From positions 1 to 35,310 of the forward strand of contig JAIRYT010000015.1 of NCBI GenBank assembly GCA_031267675.1: DNA of 35,310 bases. Reading direction: 5' to 3'. The stretch comes from Treponema sp. (GTDB taxonomy: Bacteria > Spirochaetota > Spirochaetia > Treponematales > Breznakiellaceae). This document shows, one piece after another, positions 13,984 through 22,540 of this stretch (position 1 is the stretch's first letter; each line of letters begins with the position of its first letter). Below the pieces are notes generated by a model. It did not search any database. It was not told where the DNA came from and worked only from the letters and a program-made list of their open reading frames with translations. The position numbers were made by a program, and so were the translations under genes.

Positions 13984-15357
13984 ATGGCCTATGAAGTTAC
14001 CGCTACCAGACGGCGTCCGGGGACCTTTGACGAACTGGCGGGGCAGGAGTTTGTCAGTTCGACGCTTAAAAGCTCCATAGAACTGGGGCGTATTGCCCAC
14101 GCGTATCTTTTTTCGGGGCCGCGGGGCTGTGGTAAAACCAGCGCGGCGCGTATTCTTGCGCGTTCGCTCAACTGCGAAAAGGGGCCGACGGGTAATCCCT
14201 GCGGGGTGTGTCCGGCCTGCGTAGAGATTCGCGGCGGTTCCAGCATTGATGTGATCGAAATTGACGGCGCCTCGAATACTTCGGTAAACGATGTGCGGCA
14301 GATTAAGGACGAGGTGCTTTTTCCGCCCAATTCGGGAAAGTACAAAGTATATATTATTGACGAAGTGCACATGCTTTCCAATAATGCGTTTAACGCCCTG
14401 CTTAAAACAATCGAAGAGCCGCCGCCGTATATCATTTTTATTTTTGCAACAACAGAACTGCACAAGGTTCCCGCAACCATAAAAAGCCGCTGCCAGCAGT
14501 TTGCGTTTAAATCCATTCCCATAGAAACAATTGAGCGCATTTTACGGGAAACCTGCGCCGAGATGCAGATTGAAGCAGAAGACGAGGCGCTTTTCTGGAT
14601 TGCGCGGGAAGCCACCGGATCGATGCGAGACGCATACACGCTCTTTGATCAAATAAGCAGTTTTTCCGGCGGCCATTTACGGGCGGCGCTTATCAAGGAA
14701 AAGCTTGGTCTTGTGGGACTTGACGAGTTAAACGCGCTTGCCGATTCCTGCGCGCGCAATGATTCGCTTGAAGCTTTTGCGGCGATTGACCGCCTGCTTG
14801 AAGCCGGCATCGCGATTGAACAGTTTGTAACCGATCTTGCCGGGTATTACCGCAGTTTGCTTTTAATTAAATCGGGCGTTACCAAAGAATCGCTGCTTGG
14901 GTACCGCAGCGACAGGTTTTCTTCAGAGGCCCTTAAAAAACTCAGCGCCGCCCAGATAGAAGAAGCGCTTTCGCTGCTGCTGGAACTGTACCGTAATATT
15001 CGTTATTCACTTTCGCCGCGCTTTGAACTGGAAACGGCGGTGTCAAAACTTTGTTCGCTTGACCGCTGGATAAGCCAGCTTGAACTGCGCGACGCGGTTG
15101 AAGCCGCGCGGGAAAGTCTGGGCGGATTTGGCAGATCGCCTTTGACAGAAAATAATGACGCGTCCAGAGGCTCCGTGAACGAAAAGGGAACGCAAAGTCC
15201 TTTTCTTGAGCCCGGCGCGCTGGCCGAAAGTTTTAAACAAAAAATCGCCCGGCAGTCAAACCAAAACGTACCGGAGCCGATCAGCGAAGAAGCAGAAATG
15301 GTAAAACGTGTTTTTCGCGGTACCATCGTTGAAACTGCTGCAGAAGGGAGCGAGTGA
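13984..15357 (+). CDS. dnaX: DNA polymerase III gamma/tau subunit, clamp loader
   Basis: This AAA+ ATPase loads the beta clamp. It has 457 residues: Walker A GPRGCGKTS (45-53), a zinc module with Cys64, Cys73, Cys76 and Cys79 (CGVCPAC), Walker B IIDEVHM (124-130), LLKTIEEPP and the sensor region ATTELHKVPATIKSRCQ. Domain III follows, with a short Ser/Gly-rich C-terminal tail, so any tau extension is brief. The ATG at 13984 directly abuts AAGGA, an unusually short distance; the family N-terminus nonetheless starts here, and the frame is closed just upstream at 13980. It heads a coupled dnaX-ybaB-recR operon. Confidence 0.95.
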   Translation: MAYEVTATRRRPGTFDELAGQEFVSSTLKSSIELGRIAHAYLFSGPRGCGKTSAARILARSLNCEKGPTGNPCGVCPACVEIRGGSSIDVIEIDGASNTSVNDVRQIKDEVLFPPNSGKYKVYIIDEVHMLSNNAFNALLKTIEEPPPYIIFIFATTELHKVPATIKSRCQQFAFKSIPIETIERILRETCAEMQIEAEDEALFWIAREATGSMRDAYTLFDQISSFSGGHLRAALIKEKLGLVGLDELNALADSCARNDSLEAFAAIDRLLEAGIAIEQFVTDLAGYYRSLLLIKSGVTKESLLGYRSDRFSSEALKKLSAAQIEEALSLLLELYRNIRYSLSPRFELETAVSKLCSLDRWISQLELRDAVEAARESLGGFGRSPLTENNDASRGSVNEKGTQSPFLEPGALAESFKQKIARQSNQNVPEPISEEAEMVKRVFRGTIVETAAEGSE

Positions 15358-15668
15358 ACATTAATCCCTTTGATATTCTAAAAAACGCCCAAAAGCTTCA
15401 GGAAAACCTGGGGTCGTTTCAGGAAAAACTTTCTGCCATATACGAAACAGGTTCGGCCGGCGGCGGCATGGTAAAAATAGAATTAAACGGCAAACTGGAA
15501 GTAATGTCGGTGCATATTGATCCCGCAGTGGTGGACCCTTCCGATGTGCAGGTTCTGCAGGATTTGGTCGCCGACGCCCTGGCGGACGGCATGGAAAAAA
15601 TAAAGGAACGCATACAGCGCGAAGCCGGCTCAATGGCCGGGGGCATTATGCCGGGAATCTTTGGCTAA
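15354..15668 (+). CDS. ybaB: YbaB/EbfC nucleoid-associated protein
   Basis: A 104-residue protein of the YbaB/EbfC family, which forms a tweezer-like DNA-binding dimer. Typical features: amphipathic N-terminal helix FDILKNAQKLQENLGSFQEKL, then GSAGGGMVKIELNGKLEVMSVHIDP and a C-terminal helix DALADGMEKIKERIQREAG. The GTG start overlaps the dnaX stop (GTGA) and has AAGGGAG upstream, so translation is coupled. The dnaX-ybaB-recR order is widely conserved in bacteria. Confidence 0.95.
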   Translation: MNINPFDILKNAQKLQENLGSFQEKLSAIYETGSAGGGMVKIELNGKLEVMSVHIDPAVVDPSDVQVLQDLVADALADGMEKIKERIQREAGSMAGGIMPGIFG

Positions 15669-16264
15669 TGCAGCGGCTTAACGCAATTGATCGCCTTACC
15701 GCGCTTTTTTGTAAACTTCCCGGACTGGGAAAAAAGAGCGCGGGCCGTTTGGTATATTACCTATTGGGAGCCGACGCTTCGTATGCCCGCGCGTTGAGTG
15801 ACGAGCTGGCCGCGCTTCACCGCGCGATTAAACGCTGTACAATCTGCGGCAGCTTTACCGAAGACGACCCCTGCCCAATCTGCGGCGATGAAACACGCGA
15901 CACGACGCTGCTCTGTGTAGTGGAACGCGCCCAGGATGTGCGGGTAATAGAAGAAGCGCGGGAATATCGCGGACGTTTTCATGTGCTGGGCGGCCTTATA
16001 GCGCCGCTCGAAGGAATGGGCCCCGAAAAACTTAACATCGGCGCGCTGCTTGCCCGCGTGCGCAAAGACGCGGTACGCGAGGTAATTCTTGCCATGAACC
16101 CGACAGTAGAAGGCGACACAACGGCCCTGTATCTGCAAAAGCTTTTACGGGAAAGCAGTGTCGAAGTTACCCGCCTTGCTTCGGGTCTTCCGGTGGGCGG
16201 CGATCTTGAATATACGGACAGGCTTACCCTTTCCCGCAGTTTTCGCGGACGGATCAAACTGTAG
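15668..16264 (+). CDS. recR: recombination protein RecR
   Basis: RecR of normal length (198 residues), which works with RecF and RecO in loading RecA at gaps. A helix-hairpin-helix (LPGLGKKSAGRLVYYLL, 17-33) is followed by a zinc finger with Cys57, Cys60, Cys69 and Cys72 (CTIC…CPIC) and a Toprim domain starting at LLCVVERAQD (81-90). GGLIAPLEGMGP is the characteristic Toprim-linked motif. The start codon overlaps the ybaB stop (TAATG). It ends four bases from a convergent gene, with no clear terminator between. Confidence 0.95.
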   Translation: MQRLNAIDRLTALFCKLPGLGKKSAGRLVYYLLGADASYARALSDELAALHRAIKRCTICGSFTEDDPCPICGDETRDTTLLCVVERAQDVRVIEEAREYRGRFHVLGGLIAPLEGMGPEKLNIGALLARVRKDAVREVILAMNPTVEGDTTALYLQKLLRESSVEVTRLASGLPVGGDLEYTDRLTLSRSFRGRIKL

Positions 16265-16268
16265 CGTT

Positions 16269-17117
16269 TTATTTGTAATAGCAAATGCGGTAATTTCCGG
16301 TGGGTACGAACCCTGTTTTTTCGTATATGCGGCGGGCCGTGTAATTTTTCTTTTTTACAAACAGCGTAAATTTTTTTCCACACGGTAAAAGATCCTGTAT
16401 GATTCTTTGCGTCATCGCGGCGCCAATGCCAAGGCCGCGATAAGCGGGATCGACATAAACGCCGCCAATTTGCAGATAATTAAATGATTCCGCGTTAATG
16501 TTGATTTTGCCCACGGGCTTTCCGTTTATGCCGGCAATCATCGTATAAAAGCGCAGCAATATTCCCTTAAGATTGTTTTTTACCATAACGGGATTAAGGC
16601 GTTCCCCTTTGGGGAGTACTTCTTCCAGTTCATAACCAATCTGCAGAGGCAGAAGATTATCAAAATCTTCCGCCTCTGCCCTGCGAATGTCCAGTCCGGA
16701 GGGAATTGCGGAAACAACGGGATCTTTATGTAAATGCATCAGATCATAATCGAAAGATCCCGAGGGTAAAAGCCTTAGTTTTTCCATACGCGCTTCCATT
16801 GCCGCCATATCCGCTTCAAGGCCCTGCATGGCGTGAAGGTTTCTGACAATGAACGGAAAAAAATCCGGCAGTATCAGTGTTCCCGTTTTTTGGCGAAGTA
16901 ACGCCGAACCCTTCAACGGGGCAAAACCCAATACCGGAAACAAGATGCGGTGAACATACAAAAGAAGGGCGCGTCCGCCGGCGCTGATCCACAGCCGGTC
17001 ATGTTTGCCGCGTTTGATAAAGCGGTACGCGGCGCCGGCACAGTACGTTTCCTGTTCGCGCAGCAGGGCTTCCGCGTCGCCGGCGTCCCTGCCACGCAGA
17101 TCAAACCAGGTTTTCAC
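16269..17117 (-). CDS. GNAT-family N-acetyltransferase
   Basis: A 282-residue protein. The C-terminal half is a GNAT fold: LDIRRAEAEDFDNLLPLQ opens it, and acetyl-CoA-binding motif A reads VYVDPAYRGLGIGAAM (about 220-235), followed by FVKKKNYTARRIYEKTGF. The N-terminal half (WFDLRGRDAGDAEALL…) is an extra domain seen in some spirochaete and firmicute GNAT proteins; I do not know its role. The GTG start overlaps the stop of the glycosidase gene upstream, so it is the third gene of a translationally coupled trxB-nagZ-GNAT unit. Acceptor substrate is unknown; a link with amino-sugar metabolism is only suggested by context. Confidence 0.8.
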   Translation of the reverse strand: MKTWFDLRGRDAGDAEALLREQETYCAGAAYRFIKRGKHDRLWISAGGRALLLYVHRILFPVLGFAPLKGSALLRQKTGTLILPDFFPFIVRNLHAMQGLEADMAAMEARMEKLRLLPSGSFDYDLMHLHKDPVVSAIPSGLDIRRAEAEDFDNLLPLQIGYELEEVLPKGERLNPVMVKNNLKGILLRFYTMIAGINGKPVGKININAESFNYLQIGGVYVDPAYRGLGIGAAMTQRIIQDLLPCGKKFTLFVKKKNYTARRIYEKTGFVPTGNYRICYYK

Positions 17118-18754
17118 GGCGCCTCCCGCGCGACAGGAATTTCGCCGCCGCCGCCCGGCCGGCCGCGCAAAAGCGAAAACGCGGCGATAAACGAACTGCC
17201 CGCCCTGCTGTAAAGCGCCAGGCTTGCGTCAACCCAGGCGGCGCCTTCAAGGTAAAGCGGATCGGCGCAGGAAAGCACAATGACGCGCCGTTTGTTTGGT
17301 ACGGCCAAATTTTGTAATCCCCATAATAATCCGCTGTCTTCACGGCCCTCAAGGCAAAAGATAATGGTATCCGCCAGTAAAGCTGCGTTAAAAAGTCCGC
17401 CGCTTCCCAATAGATGAGTTGACGCGCCGGGAAAGGCTTTTATCCCCGCGTCAAAAAAAGCGCTGTAACGGCCCGCCAATAATACGCGGCCCGTTTTGGC
17501 GGGTTCCAAAGGGAGCGGGCCTTTTTTTACCACCGTAATGCTGCGGGCCGCAAGATCCTGAAAAAAAGCGCCGGCTTCCGCATCGGGAATTTCCCTGACC
17601 CGCGCGGGATCGGGAATAAGGGTTTCGCTTTTTATATATTTAAGTTTTGCCGCCAGCACCCGTTTTGCCGCGTCACGCACGCGTACGCGAAATGCGGTGT
17701 CTGTTTTCATAAGCGCAAGCAGATCGGTCCAGAGCGGATCATCGAGCGCGGGAGTCGAAGAAACAAGGATCATGTCGTTCCCTGCAAGCAGCGCCTCGCG
17801 CGCGGTGCGCGAAAGCGTACCTGTTGTTTGAAACGCGCCGTACATCATAAGGTCGTCGGTAATTACCATTCCGGTAAAGCCGATTTTTTCGCGGAGCATG
17901 CTGTTTAAAAACCAGCGCGAAAGCGAAGCGGGAGACGCGCCCGCGGGTGTCTGCGGAAACGCGAGGTGTCCGCTCATGACGGCGGGGAGCCCCTCTTTTA
18001 CCAGCATGCGGTAGGGAACCAATTCGCGTTCCCACAATGTTTTTTCGCCGGCGTTAATGCGCGGCAGCGTCCCGTGTGAATCGAGCGTGGTAGCGCCGTG
18101 TCCGGGAAAATGTTTTGCCGTTGAAATTATTCCCGCGCGCGCCTGGCCTTTCATAAAGGCAATGCCAAAAATTCCCGCGCGCACCGGATCGGAACCAAAG
18201 CTGCGCGTTGCGATAAGCGCCGATCCTTTAACGCTTACCAGATCAACCACCGGCGCAAAATTCATATTAATTCCCAGAATGGACAATTCCCTGCCAAGGT
18301 AATAACCGGCGCGGTAGGCGTCTTCGGGAAAGCCTCCCGCGCCGATTGCCATATTCCCCGGCGTATCAAGGGTCCGGTCTTTAATGTGGCGGACCATGCC
18401 GCCTTCCTGATCGGTGGCGACAAGCAGGGGAATGCCAAACGGACCTTTATGCGAAGCCTGCTGCAACGCGCCTATGGAGCGGGAAAGGGTGTCAAGATTT
18501 ACCGCGTTCCATCCAAACACTTTTACGCCGCCAATGCGGCGGGTATTGATCCATTCAAGGATCAAAGGAGAAGGAGGCTCTCCCTGCCAGCCAAACATAA
18601 ATGTCTGCGCCAGCGCGTCTTCATCGCTCATGGCGCTTACTATCGCCTGTGCCGCCGCGTCCGGGTCCTGACTGGCAAAATTAAAACGTATGCTTTGCGC
18701 GGCAAGCGGACGCAAAACAAAAAGCGCCGCCGCACACAAAAAAAGCCGCCGCAT
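17114..18754 (-). CDS. nagZ: exported family-3 beta-N-acetylhexosaminidase (NagZ-like)
   Basis: Family 3 glycoside hydrolase of 546 residues from the ATG at 18754, which opens a signal peptide (MRRLFLCAAALFVLRPLAAQ). The NagZ-specific loop KHFPGHG (214-220) with Asp225-Ser-His227 supplies the acid/base dyad, and the nucleophile is Asp300 in VITDDLMM. DQEGGMVRH is the family substrate-binding segment. A second domain beginning near residue 390 makes it longer than the cytoplasmic ~340-residue gamma-proteobacterial enzyme and closer to the two-domain exported type. It probably cleaves GlcNAc from muropeptides in the periplasm. Its ATG overlaps the trxB stop (TAATG). Confidence 0.85.
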   Translation of the reverse strand: MRRLFLCAAALFVLRPLAAQSIRFNFASQDPDAAAQAIVSAMSDEDALAQTFMFGWQGEPPSPLILEWINTRRIGGVKVFGWNAVNLDTLSRSIGALQQASHKGPFGIPLLVATDQEGGMVRHIKDRTLDTPGNMAIGAGGFPEDAYRAGYYLGRELSILGINMNFAPVVDLVSVKGSALIATRSFGSDPVRAGIFGIAFMKGQARAGIISTAKHFPGHGATTLDSHGTLPRINAGEKTLWERELVPYRMLVKEGLPAVMSGHLAFPQTPAGASPASLSRWFLNSMLREKIGFTGMVITDDLMMYGAFQTTGTLSRTAREALLAGNDMILVSSTPALDDPLWTDLLALMKTDTAFRVRVRDAAKRVLAAKLKYIKSETLIPDPARVREIPDAEAGAFFQDLAARSITVVKKGPLPLEPAKTGRVLLAGRYSAFFDAGIKAFPGASTHLLGSGGLFNAALLADTIIFCLEGREDSGLLWGLQNLAVPNKRRVIVLSCADPLYLEGAAWVDASLALYSRAGSSFIAAFSLLRGRPGGGGEIPVAREAP

Positions 18755-19713
18755 TAGTGGTATGCGCCGCCCCGAATCCCGTCCAGATACGCTGCGGCGC
18801 AGTGGGCTGCTACCGCGCCTTCTCCGGCGGCGACCACTACCTGGCGAAAGGGCCCGGAACGGACATCGCCTGCTGCAAAAAGCCCCGGCGCCGAAGAGGC
18901 CATACACTGATCGGTAATAACGCTCCCCGATTCATCAAGCTTGACGCCAAGATCCTTTACCAGGGCGGTTTGGGGAATCGAACCGGCAAAAATAAACACC
19001 GCGTCTACGTTTAGTTCGTATTCGCCGCCGGGGCCGGCAAGCACGGCCGCGTTTACAATTTTACCGCCTTTTATTTCGAGGAGCCGGGTATTAAAGCGCA
19101 CCTCAATGTGTTCATTTGCAAGAGTCCGTTCGGCAAGCGTTTTTTGGGCGCGGAACATTGATTTGCGGTGAATCAAAATTACCTTTTCGGCAAGACGGGA
19201 AAGATAGCGCGATTCGTCGCAGGCGGCGTCTCCGCCGCCGACAACCAGAATGCGTTTTCCCTTAAAGAACGGCCCGTCGCAGGTGGCGCAGTACGAGACG
19301 CCCCTGCCGTAAAATTGGGCCTCGCCGGGTACATCCAGTTTACGCCGCCGCGCGCCGGAGGCAAGGATAAGCGCCTGCGTACAAAGCGTTTTTCCGCCGC
19401 TGGTAGTAACGGTAAATTTGTCCTCGACGCGCTGTACCGAAAGGGCGCTTTCCATAATAAAAGACGCGCCAAATCCAAGCGCCTGTTTGTAAAGATCCTG
19501 CGAGAATTCAAAACCGCTTCGCGGGGGGCGTTCGTCGTCGATATTTCCCGGATAATTTTCCAGTATGTCAATATTAAGCGCCTGACCGCCGGGAGCCATT
19601 TCTTCCACAACGCTTACGCGCAGGCTGGCGCGGGCGGCATACTGGGCCGCGCTTAGTCCCGCGGGACCGGCGCCCAAAATAACAAGGTCTGTCTGCTTTT
19701 CGGTATCTGCCAT
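18754..19713 (-). CDS. trxB: thioredoxin reductase
   Basis: A 319-residue NADPH- and FAD-dependent reductase that regenerates reduced thioredoxin. FAD site GAGPAGLSAAQ (14-24), redox-active Cys142 and Cys145 (CATC followed by DGPFF), NADPH site VVGGGDAACDES (157-168) and the C-terminal FAD contact GLFAAGDVR. The ATG at 19713 is chosen because the family N-terminus starts there; the frame is open to 19782 but that extension would overlap the divergent gene. There is no clear Shine-Dalgarno sequence. It is the first gene of a unit with nagZ and the GNAT gene, and its start is 37 bases from the divergent transglutaminase-like gene. Confidence 0.93.
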   Translation of the reverse strand: MADTEKQTDLVILGAGPAGLSAAQYAARASLRVSVVEEMAPGGQALNIDILENYPGNIDDERPPRSGFEFSQDLYKQALGFGASFIMESALSVQRVEDKFTVTTSGGKTLCTQALILASGARRRKLDVPGEAQFYGRGVSYCATCDGPFFKGKRILVVGGGDAACDESRYLSRLAEKVILIHRKSMFRAQKTLAERTLANEHIEVRFNTRLLEIKGGKIVNAAVLAGPGGEYELNVDAVFIFAGSIPQTALVKDLGVKLDESGSVITDQCMASSAPGLFAAGDVRSGPFRQVVVAAGEGAVAAHCAAAYLDGIRGGAYH

Positions 19714-19737
19714 ATTTCTATTGTAATCAAAATGGAA

Positions 19738-19743
19738 TATACT
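19738..19743 (+). promoter_or_regulatory. -10 box abutting the start codon of the transglutaminase-like gene
   Basis: TATACT at 19738-19743 predicts a transcript start at about 19750, one base before the ATG at 19751. The -35 region (near 19715-19721, TTTCTA/TTCTAT) is poor. If correct the mRNA is essentially leaderless. Confidence 0.45.
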
Positions 19744-19750
19744 GTTAAGC

Positions 19751-21247
19751 ATGTTCTTCAACCGAATACCGGCCGTCTGCATGCTTTTACCGCTTTTCTT
19801 TACGCGCTTTCTTTACGCGCAAAGCGCGTTTCCCCCGCTTGACGCGGAAGCGCAGGCGTCCGCTTTTGCGCGGGTTTTTGCTTCTTCGCGCGCTTCCTGG
19901 CAGGATACCGCCCGGGCGGCTTTGTGGGCTTCGTCGCTAAACACCGGCGAGGCGGCGGGGACCGCTTTTTATGAGCGCATCACCGCCGCAGCCGCTGAAC
20001 TGGCTAAGGACCCTGACTTAAGCTCCGATCCGCGCGCGCGGGCGGAATACACGCTCGCCTTTATTCACCGGCGTTTTTTAAAAAGTTACTCGGAACATCA
20101 AACACGGCTGGACGAAATTTTTGTATCGGGCCGTTATAACTGCGTTTCTTCGGCGGTGCTTTACCTTATCCTTGGACAGTCGGTGGGCCTTGAAATTACC
20201 GGCGTTATGACCAAAGATCACGCGTTTGCTTCGGTAAACGCCGCCGGCGCTTTAATCGATGTCGAAACAACAAACCCCTACGGATTTGATCCGGGGAACC
20301 GCAAGGAGTTTCACGACGGATTTGGCAGGATAACCGGTTTTGCCTATGTGAACGCCCGCAATTACCGCGACCGCGCCGGCATTACCGATGTCGAGCTTTT
20401 GTCGCTTATTTTGTCAAACCGTATTTCGGATTTGGAACAGGCAAACCGTTTTTCCGAGGCGGTGTCGCTGGCGGTCAACCGCGCTGTTCTGCTTTCGGCG
20501 GATACCTCCGGCGGCAGTGCTTCCGGTTCCGGCAAAGCCGAATTTTTTGAAGACCCCCGTATGGATATGATGAACCGGCTTTTTAATTACGGCGCGTATC
20601 TTGTACGAACCAACAAGGATGACGAAGCGGTCGCCTGGGCTGAATATGCCGGCGGCCGCTATCCCGACAACATCCGCTGGCAGGAATTTATCTACGCGGC
20701 GGTCAACAATAAACTGGTCCGTCTTATCCGCCTTCGCCGTGCCGGCGACGCGCGTACCGCGCTTGGGGAAGCACAAGGCAAACTGAACGATCAAAATTAT
20801 GCCGCCTGTGATGCAATGGTAACCGAGGCAGAAGCGGCGGATATGGTGAACGGTATAAAGAACGCGGGAGACGCGCAGGCGGCGCTTGCGTTTATCGAAA
20901 CCAGCGGTAAAAATCTTTCCGAAAAGATCCGTCTTGATTTACAAAACGGCGCGGTACTCAAGGAGGGGGAACGGCTTGGCAAATCAGGCGCGTGGCTGGA
21001 CGCGATGAACTGGATGAGCGCTTCTATCGCAAAATACGGCGCGAACACCCGGTTTAATTCCGCGCTTCGCACCTTTAGGCAAAACCGCATCAGCGGCCTT
21101 CACAATCAGTTTGCGGAACTGTTTAACAGGCGCGATTATCGCGGAGCAAAAGATTCTGTGGAAAAATCGCTGGCGGAATTTCCTTCTGATCCGCAATTGA
21201 CCAGAGACCTTAACATGGTGAACCGCGCTCTGGAGCAAAGCCGTTGA
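19751..21247 (+). CDS. exported transglutaminase-like protein with helical repeats
   Basis: A 498-residue protein with an N-terminal signal peptide (MFFNRIPAVCMLLPLFFTRFLYAQ). Residues ~100-200 contain the papain/transglutaminase-like triad: Cys131 in RYNCVSSAVLY, His157 in KDHAFASV and Asp170 in LIDVETTNPYG, close to the SirB1/Transglut_core2 pattern. From ~230 on the protein is helical with TPR-like spacing (NRAVLLSADT, FNYGAYLVRTNKDDEAV, AELFNRRDYRGAKDSVEKSL). Periplasmic protease or peptide-crosslinking role is inference. No Shine-Dalgarno sequence lies before the ATG. Confidence 0.75.
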   Translation: MFFNRIPAVCMLLPLFFTRFLYAQSAFPPLDAEAQASAFARVFASSRASWQDTARAALWASSLNTGEAAGTAFYERITAAAAELAKDPDLSSDPRARAEYTLAFIHRRFLKSYSEHQTRLDEIFVSGRYNCVSSAVLYLILGQSVGLEITGVMTKDHAFASVNAAGALIDVETTNPYGFDPGNRKEFHDGFGRITGFAYVNARNYRDRAGITDVELLSLILSNRISDLEQANRFSEAVSLAVNRAVLLSADTSGGSASGSGKAEFFEDPRMDMMNRLFNYGAYLVRTNKDDEAVAWAEYAGGRYPDNIRWQEFIYAAVNNKLVRLIRLRRAGDARTALGEAQGKLNDQNYAACDAMVTEAEAADMVNGIKNAGDAQAALAFIETSGKNLSEKIRLDLQNGAVLKEGERLGKSGAWLDAMNWMSASIAKYGANTRFNSALRTFRQNRISGLHNQFAELFNRRDYRGAKDSVEKSLAEFPSDPQLTRDLNMVNRALEQSR

Positions 21248-21272
21248 AACAGGATGAAACAGGATAGATAAG

Positions 21273-22451
21273 ATGCCGTGTTTTATGCATGCCGATTTAG
21301 ACGCGTTTTTTGCATCGGTTGAACAGCTTGATCATCCCGAATACCGGGGCAAAGCGGTAATTGTCGGCGGACTCCCCGGCGACAGGCGCAGTGTTGTTTC
21401 TACCGCGTCTTACGAGGCCCGCGCCTTTGGGGTGCATTCGGCAATGCCGATTGTAACAGCCGTTAAATTATGCCCCGGCGGAATTTATCTGCGCGGAAAT
21501 TTGGCCCGTTACCGCGAAAAATCCCGCGAGGTTATGGATGTGTTTGCGGGATTTTCGCCCGATGTGCAGCAGCTTTCTGTAGACGAAGCGTTCCTTGATA
21601 TTGGCGGAACAGAAAAATTGTTCGGCCCGCCGGGGGAACTGGCGCAAAAATTAAAAACAGCCGTTAAAGAAAAAACGGGCCTTGTTGTTTCGGTGGGGCT
21701 TGCTTCAAACAAGTATCTTGCCAAAATTGTTTCGGGCATACAAAAACCCGACGGCTTTTTTATGGTAGAAGAAGGCAAAGAAGAACAATTTATGGCCGCC
21801 CAGAGCGTAACAAAAATTTGGGGCGCGGGCCCAAAGACCCAGGACGAACTAAAAAAACGCGGTTTTAAAACATGCGCGGATTTGCAGGAGCTTTCGCAGG
21901 AAATGCTTGTGTCGCTTTTTGGAAACGCCTTTGGCGCTTTTTTGTATCGGGCGGTACGCGGCCAGGCCGCGGAAACATTTGACGGCGAACGCGGCACCCG
22001 GTCCATGAGCGCCGAACGAACCTTTCCCCATGATCTTTTTGATGAATTTGAAATTGAAACACAGCTTTTTAATATCAGCACGGAACTTATGTTTCGCCTG
22101 CTTCATTCTTCGTATCAAAGTAAAACAGTTACCATAAAAATCCGCTACGGCAGGGATTTTTCAACGACAAGCGCGCGCGAAACATTTCAGACAGCGGTAA
22201 CGACCTTTAACGAATTGTACGACCGCCTGCTTGCCCTGTTTCGCCGCAAGTACCAGACGGGCTGCGGCCTTAGGCTGCTGGGCGCCGGCCTTGGCAATCT
22301 GGAAGAAAAAGACACGCTTGTTCAGGGCGACTTGTTTAACGAAGAAAGCGAAAAGGAGCGCAAGCTGGAAAAATCGGTGCTTGCCATTAATGATAAATTT
22401 CCGCACGCCCTGCAGCGCGGCAGATTCTTTTTGGGAGACGCCCGCCGTTAG
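21273..22451 (+). CDS. dinB: DNA polymerase IV (Y-family)
   Basis: A 392-residue Y-family translesion polymerase. Catalytic acidic residues are Asp8 (HADLDAFFASVEQ) and Asp104-Glu105 (LSVDEAFLD). STASYEARAFGVHSAMP and the little-finger domain with the strand TVTIKIRYGRDFSTTS are typical. QGDLF (351-355) near the C-terminus fits a beta-clamp-binding QxxLF motif. It starts 25 bases after the transglutaminase-like gene and has an AGGATA site. It ends directly at the left margin of the AT-rich restriction-modification island. Confidence 0.95.
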   Translation: MPCFMHADLDAFFASVEQLDHPEYRGKAVIVGGLPGDRRSVVSTASYEARAFGVHSAMPIVTAVKLCPGGIYLRGNLARYREKSREVMDVFAGFSPDVQQLSVDEAFLDIGGTEKLFGPPGELAQKLKTAVKEKTGLVVSVGLASNKYLAKIVSGIQKPDGFFMVEEGKEEQFMAAQSVTKIWGAGPKTQDELKKRGFKTCADLQELSQEMLVSLFGNAFGAFLYRAVRGQAAETFDGERGTRSMSAERTFPHDLFDEFEIETQLFNISTELMFRLLHSSYQSKTVTIKIRYGRDFSTTSARETFQTAVTTFNELYDRLLALFRRKYQTGCGLRLLGAGLGNLEEKDTLVQGDLFNEESEKERKLEKSVLAINDKFPHALQRGRFFLGDARR

Positions 22452-22486
22452 ATTTGGTTTGCGCTTTCATTACAGCGGAACCCCGA

Positions 22487-22521
22487 GCCGCCTACCGGCG
22501 GCGAAGCGTAAACAGTCCTGT
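22487..22521 (-). repeat. interspersed repeat copy at the left edge of the RM island
   Basis: On the minus strand ACAGGACTGTTTACGCT (22521-22505) is followed by TCGCCGCC, a 4-base loop and GGCGGC. The 17-mer is identical to the copy at 10237-10253, and GCCGCC-TACC-GGCGGC (22487-22502) forms a hairpin as in the 9.4-kb copy. It marks the change from GC-rich to AT-rich sequence. Confidence 0.7.
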
Positions 22522-22540
22522 TAGGATCAGCGCTAATTGC

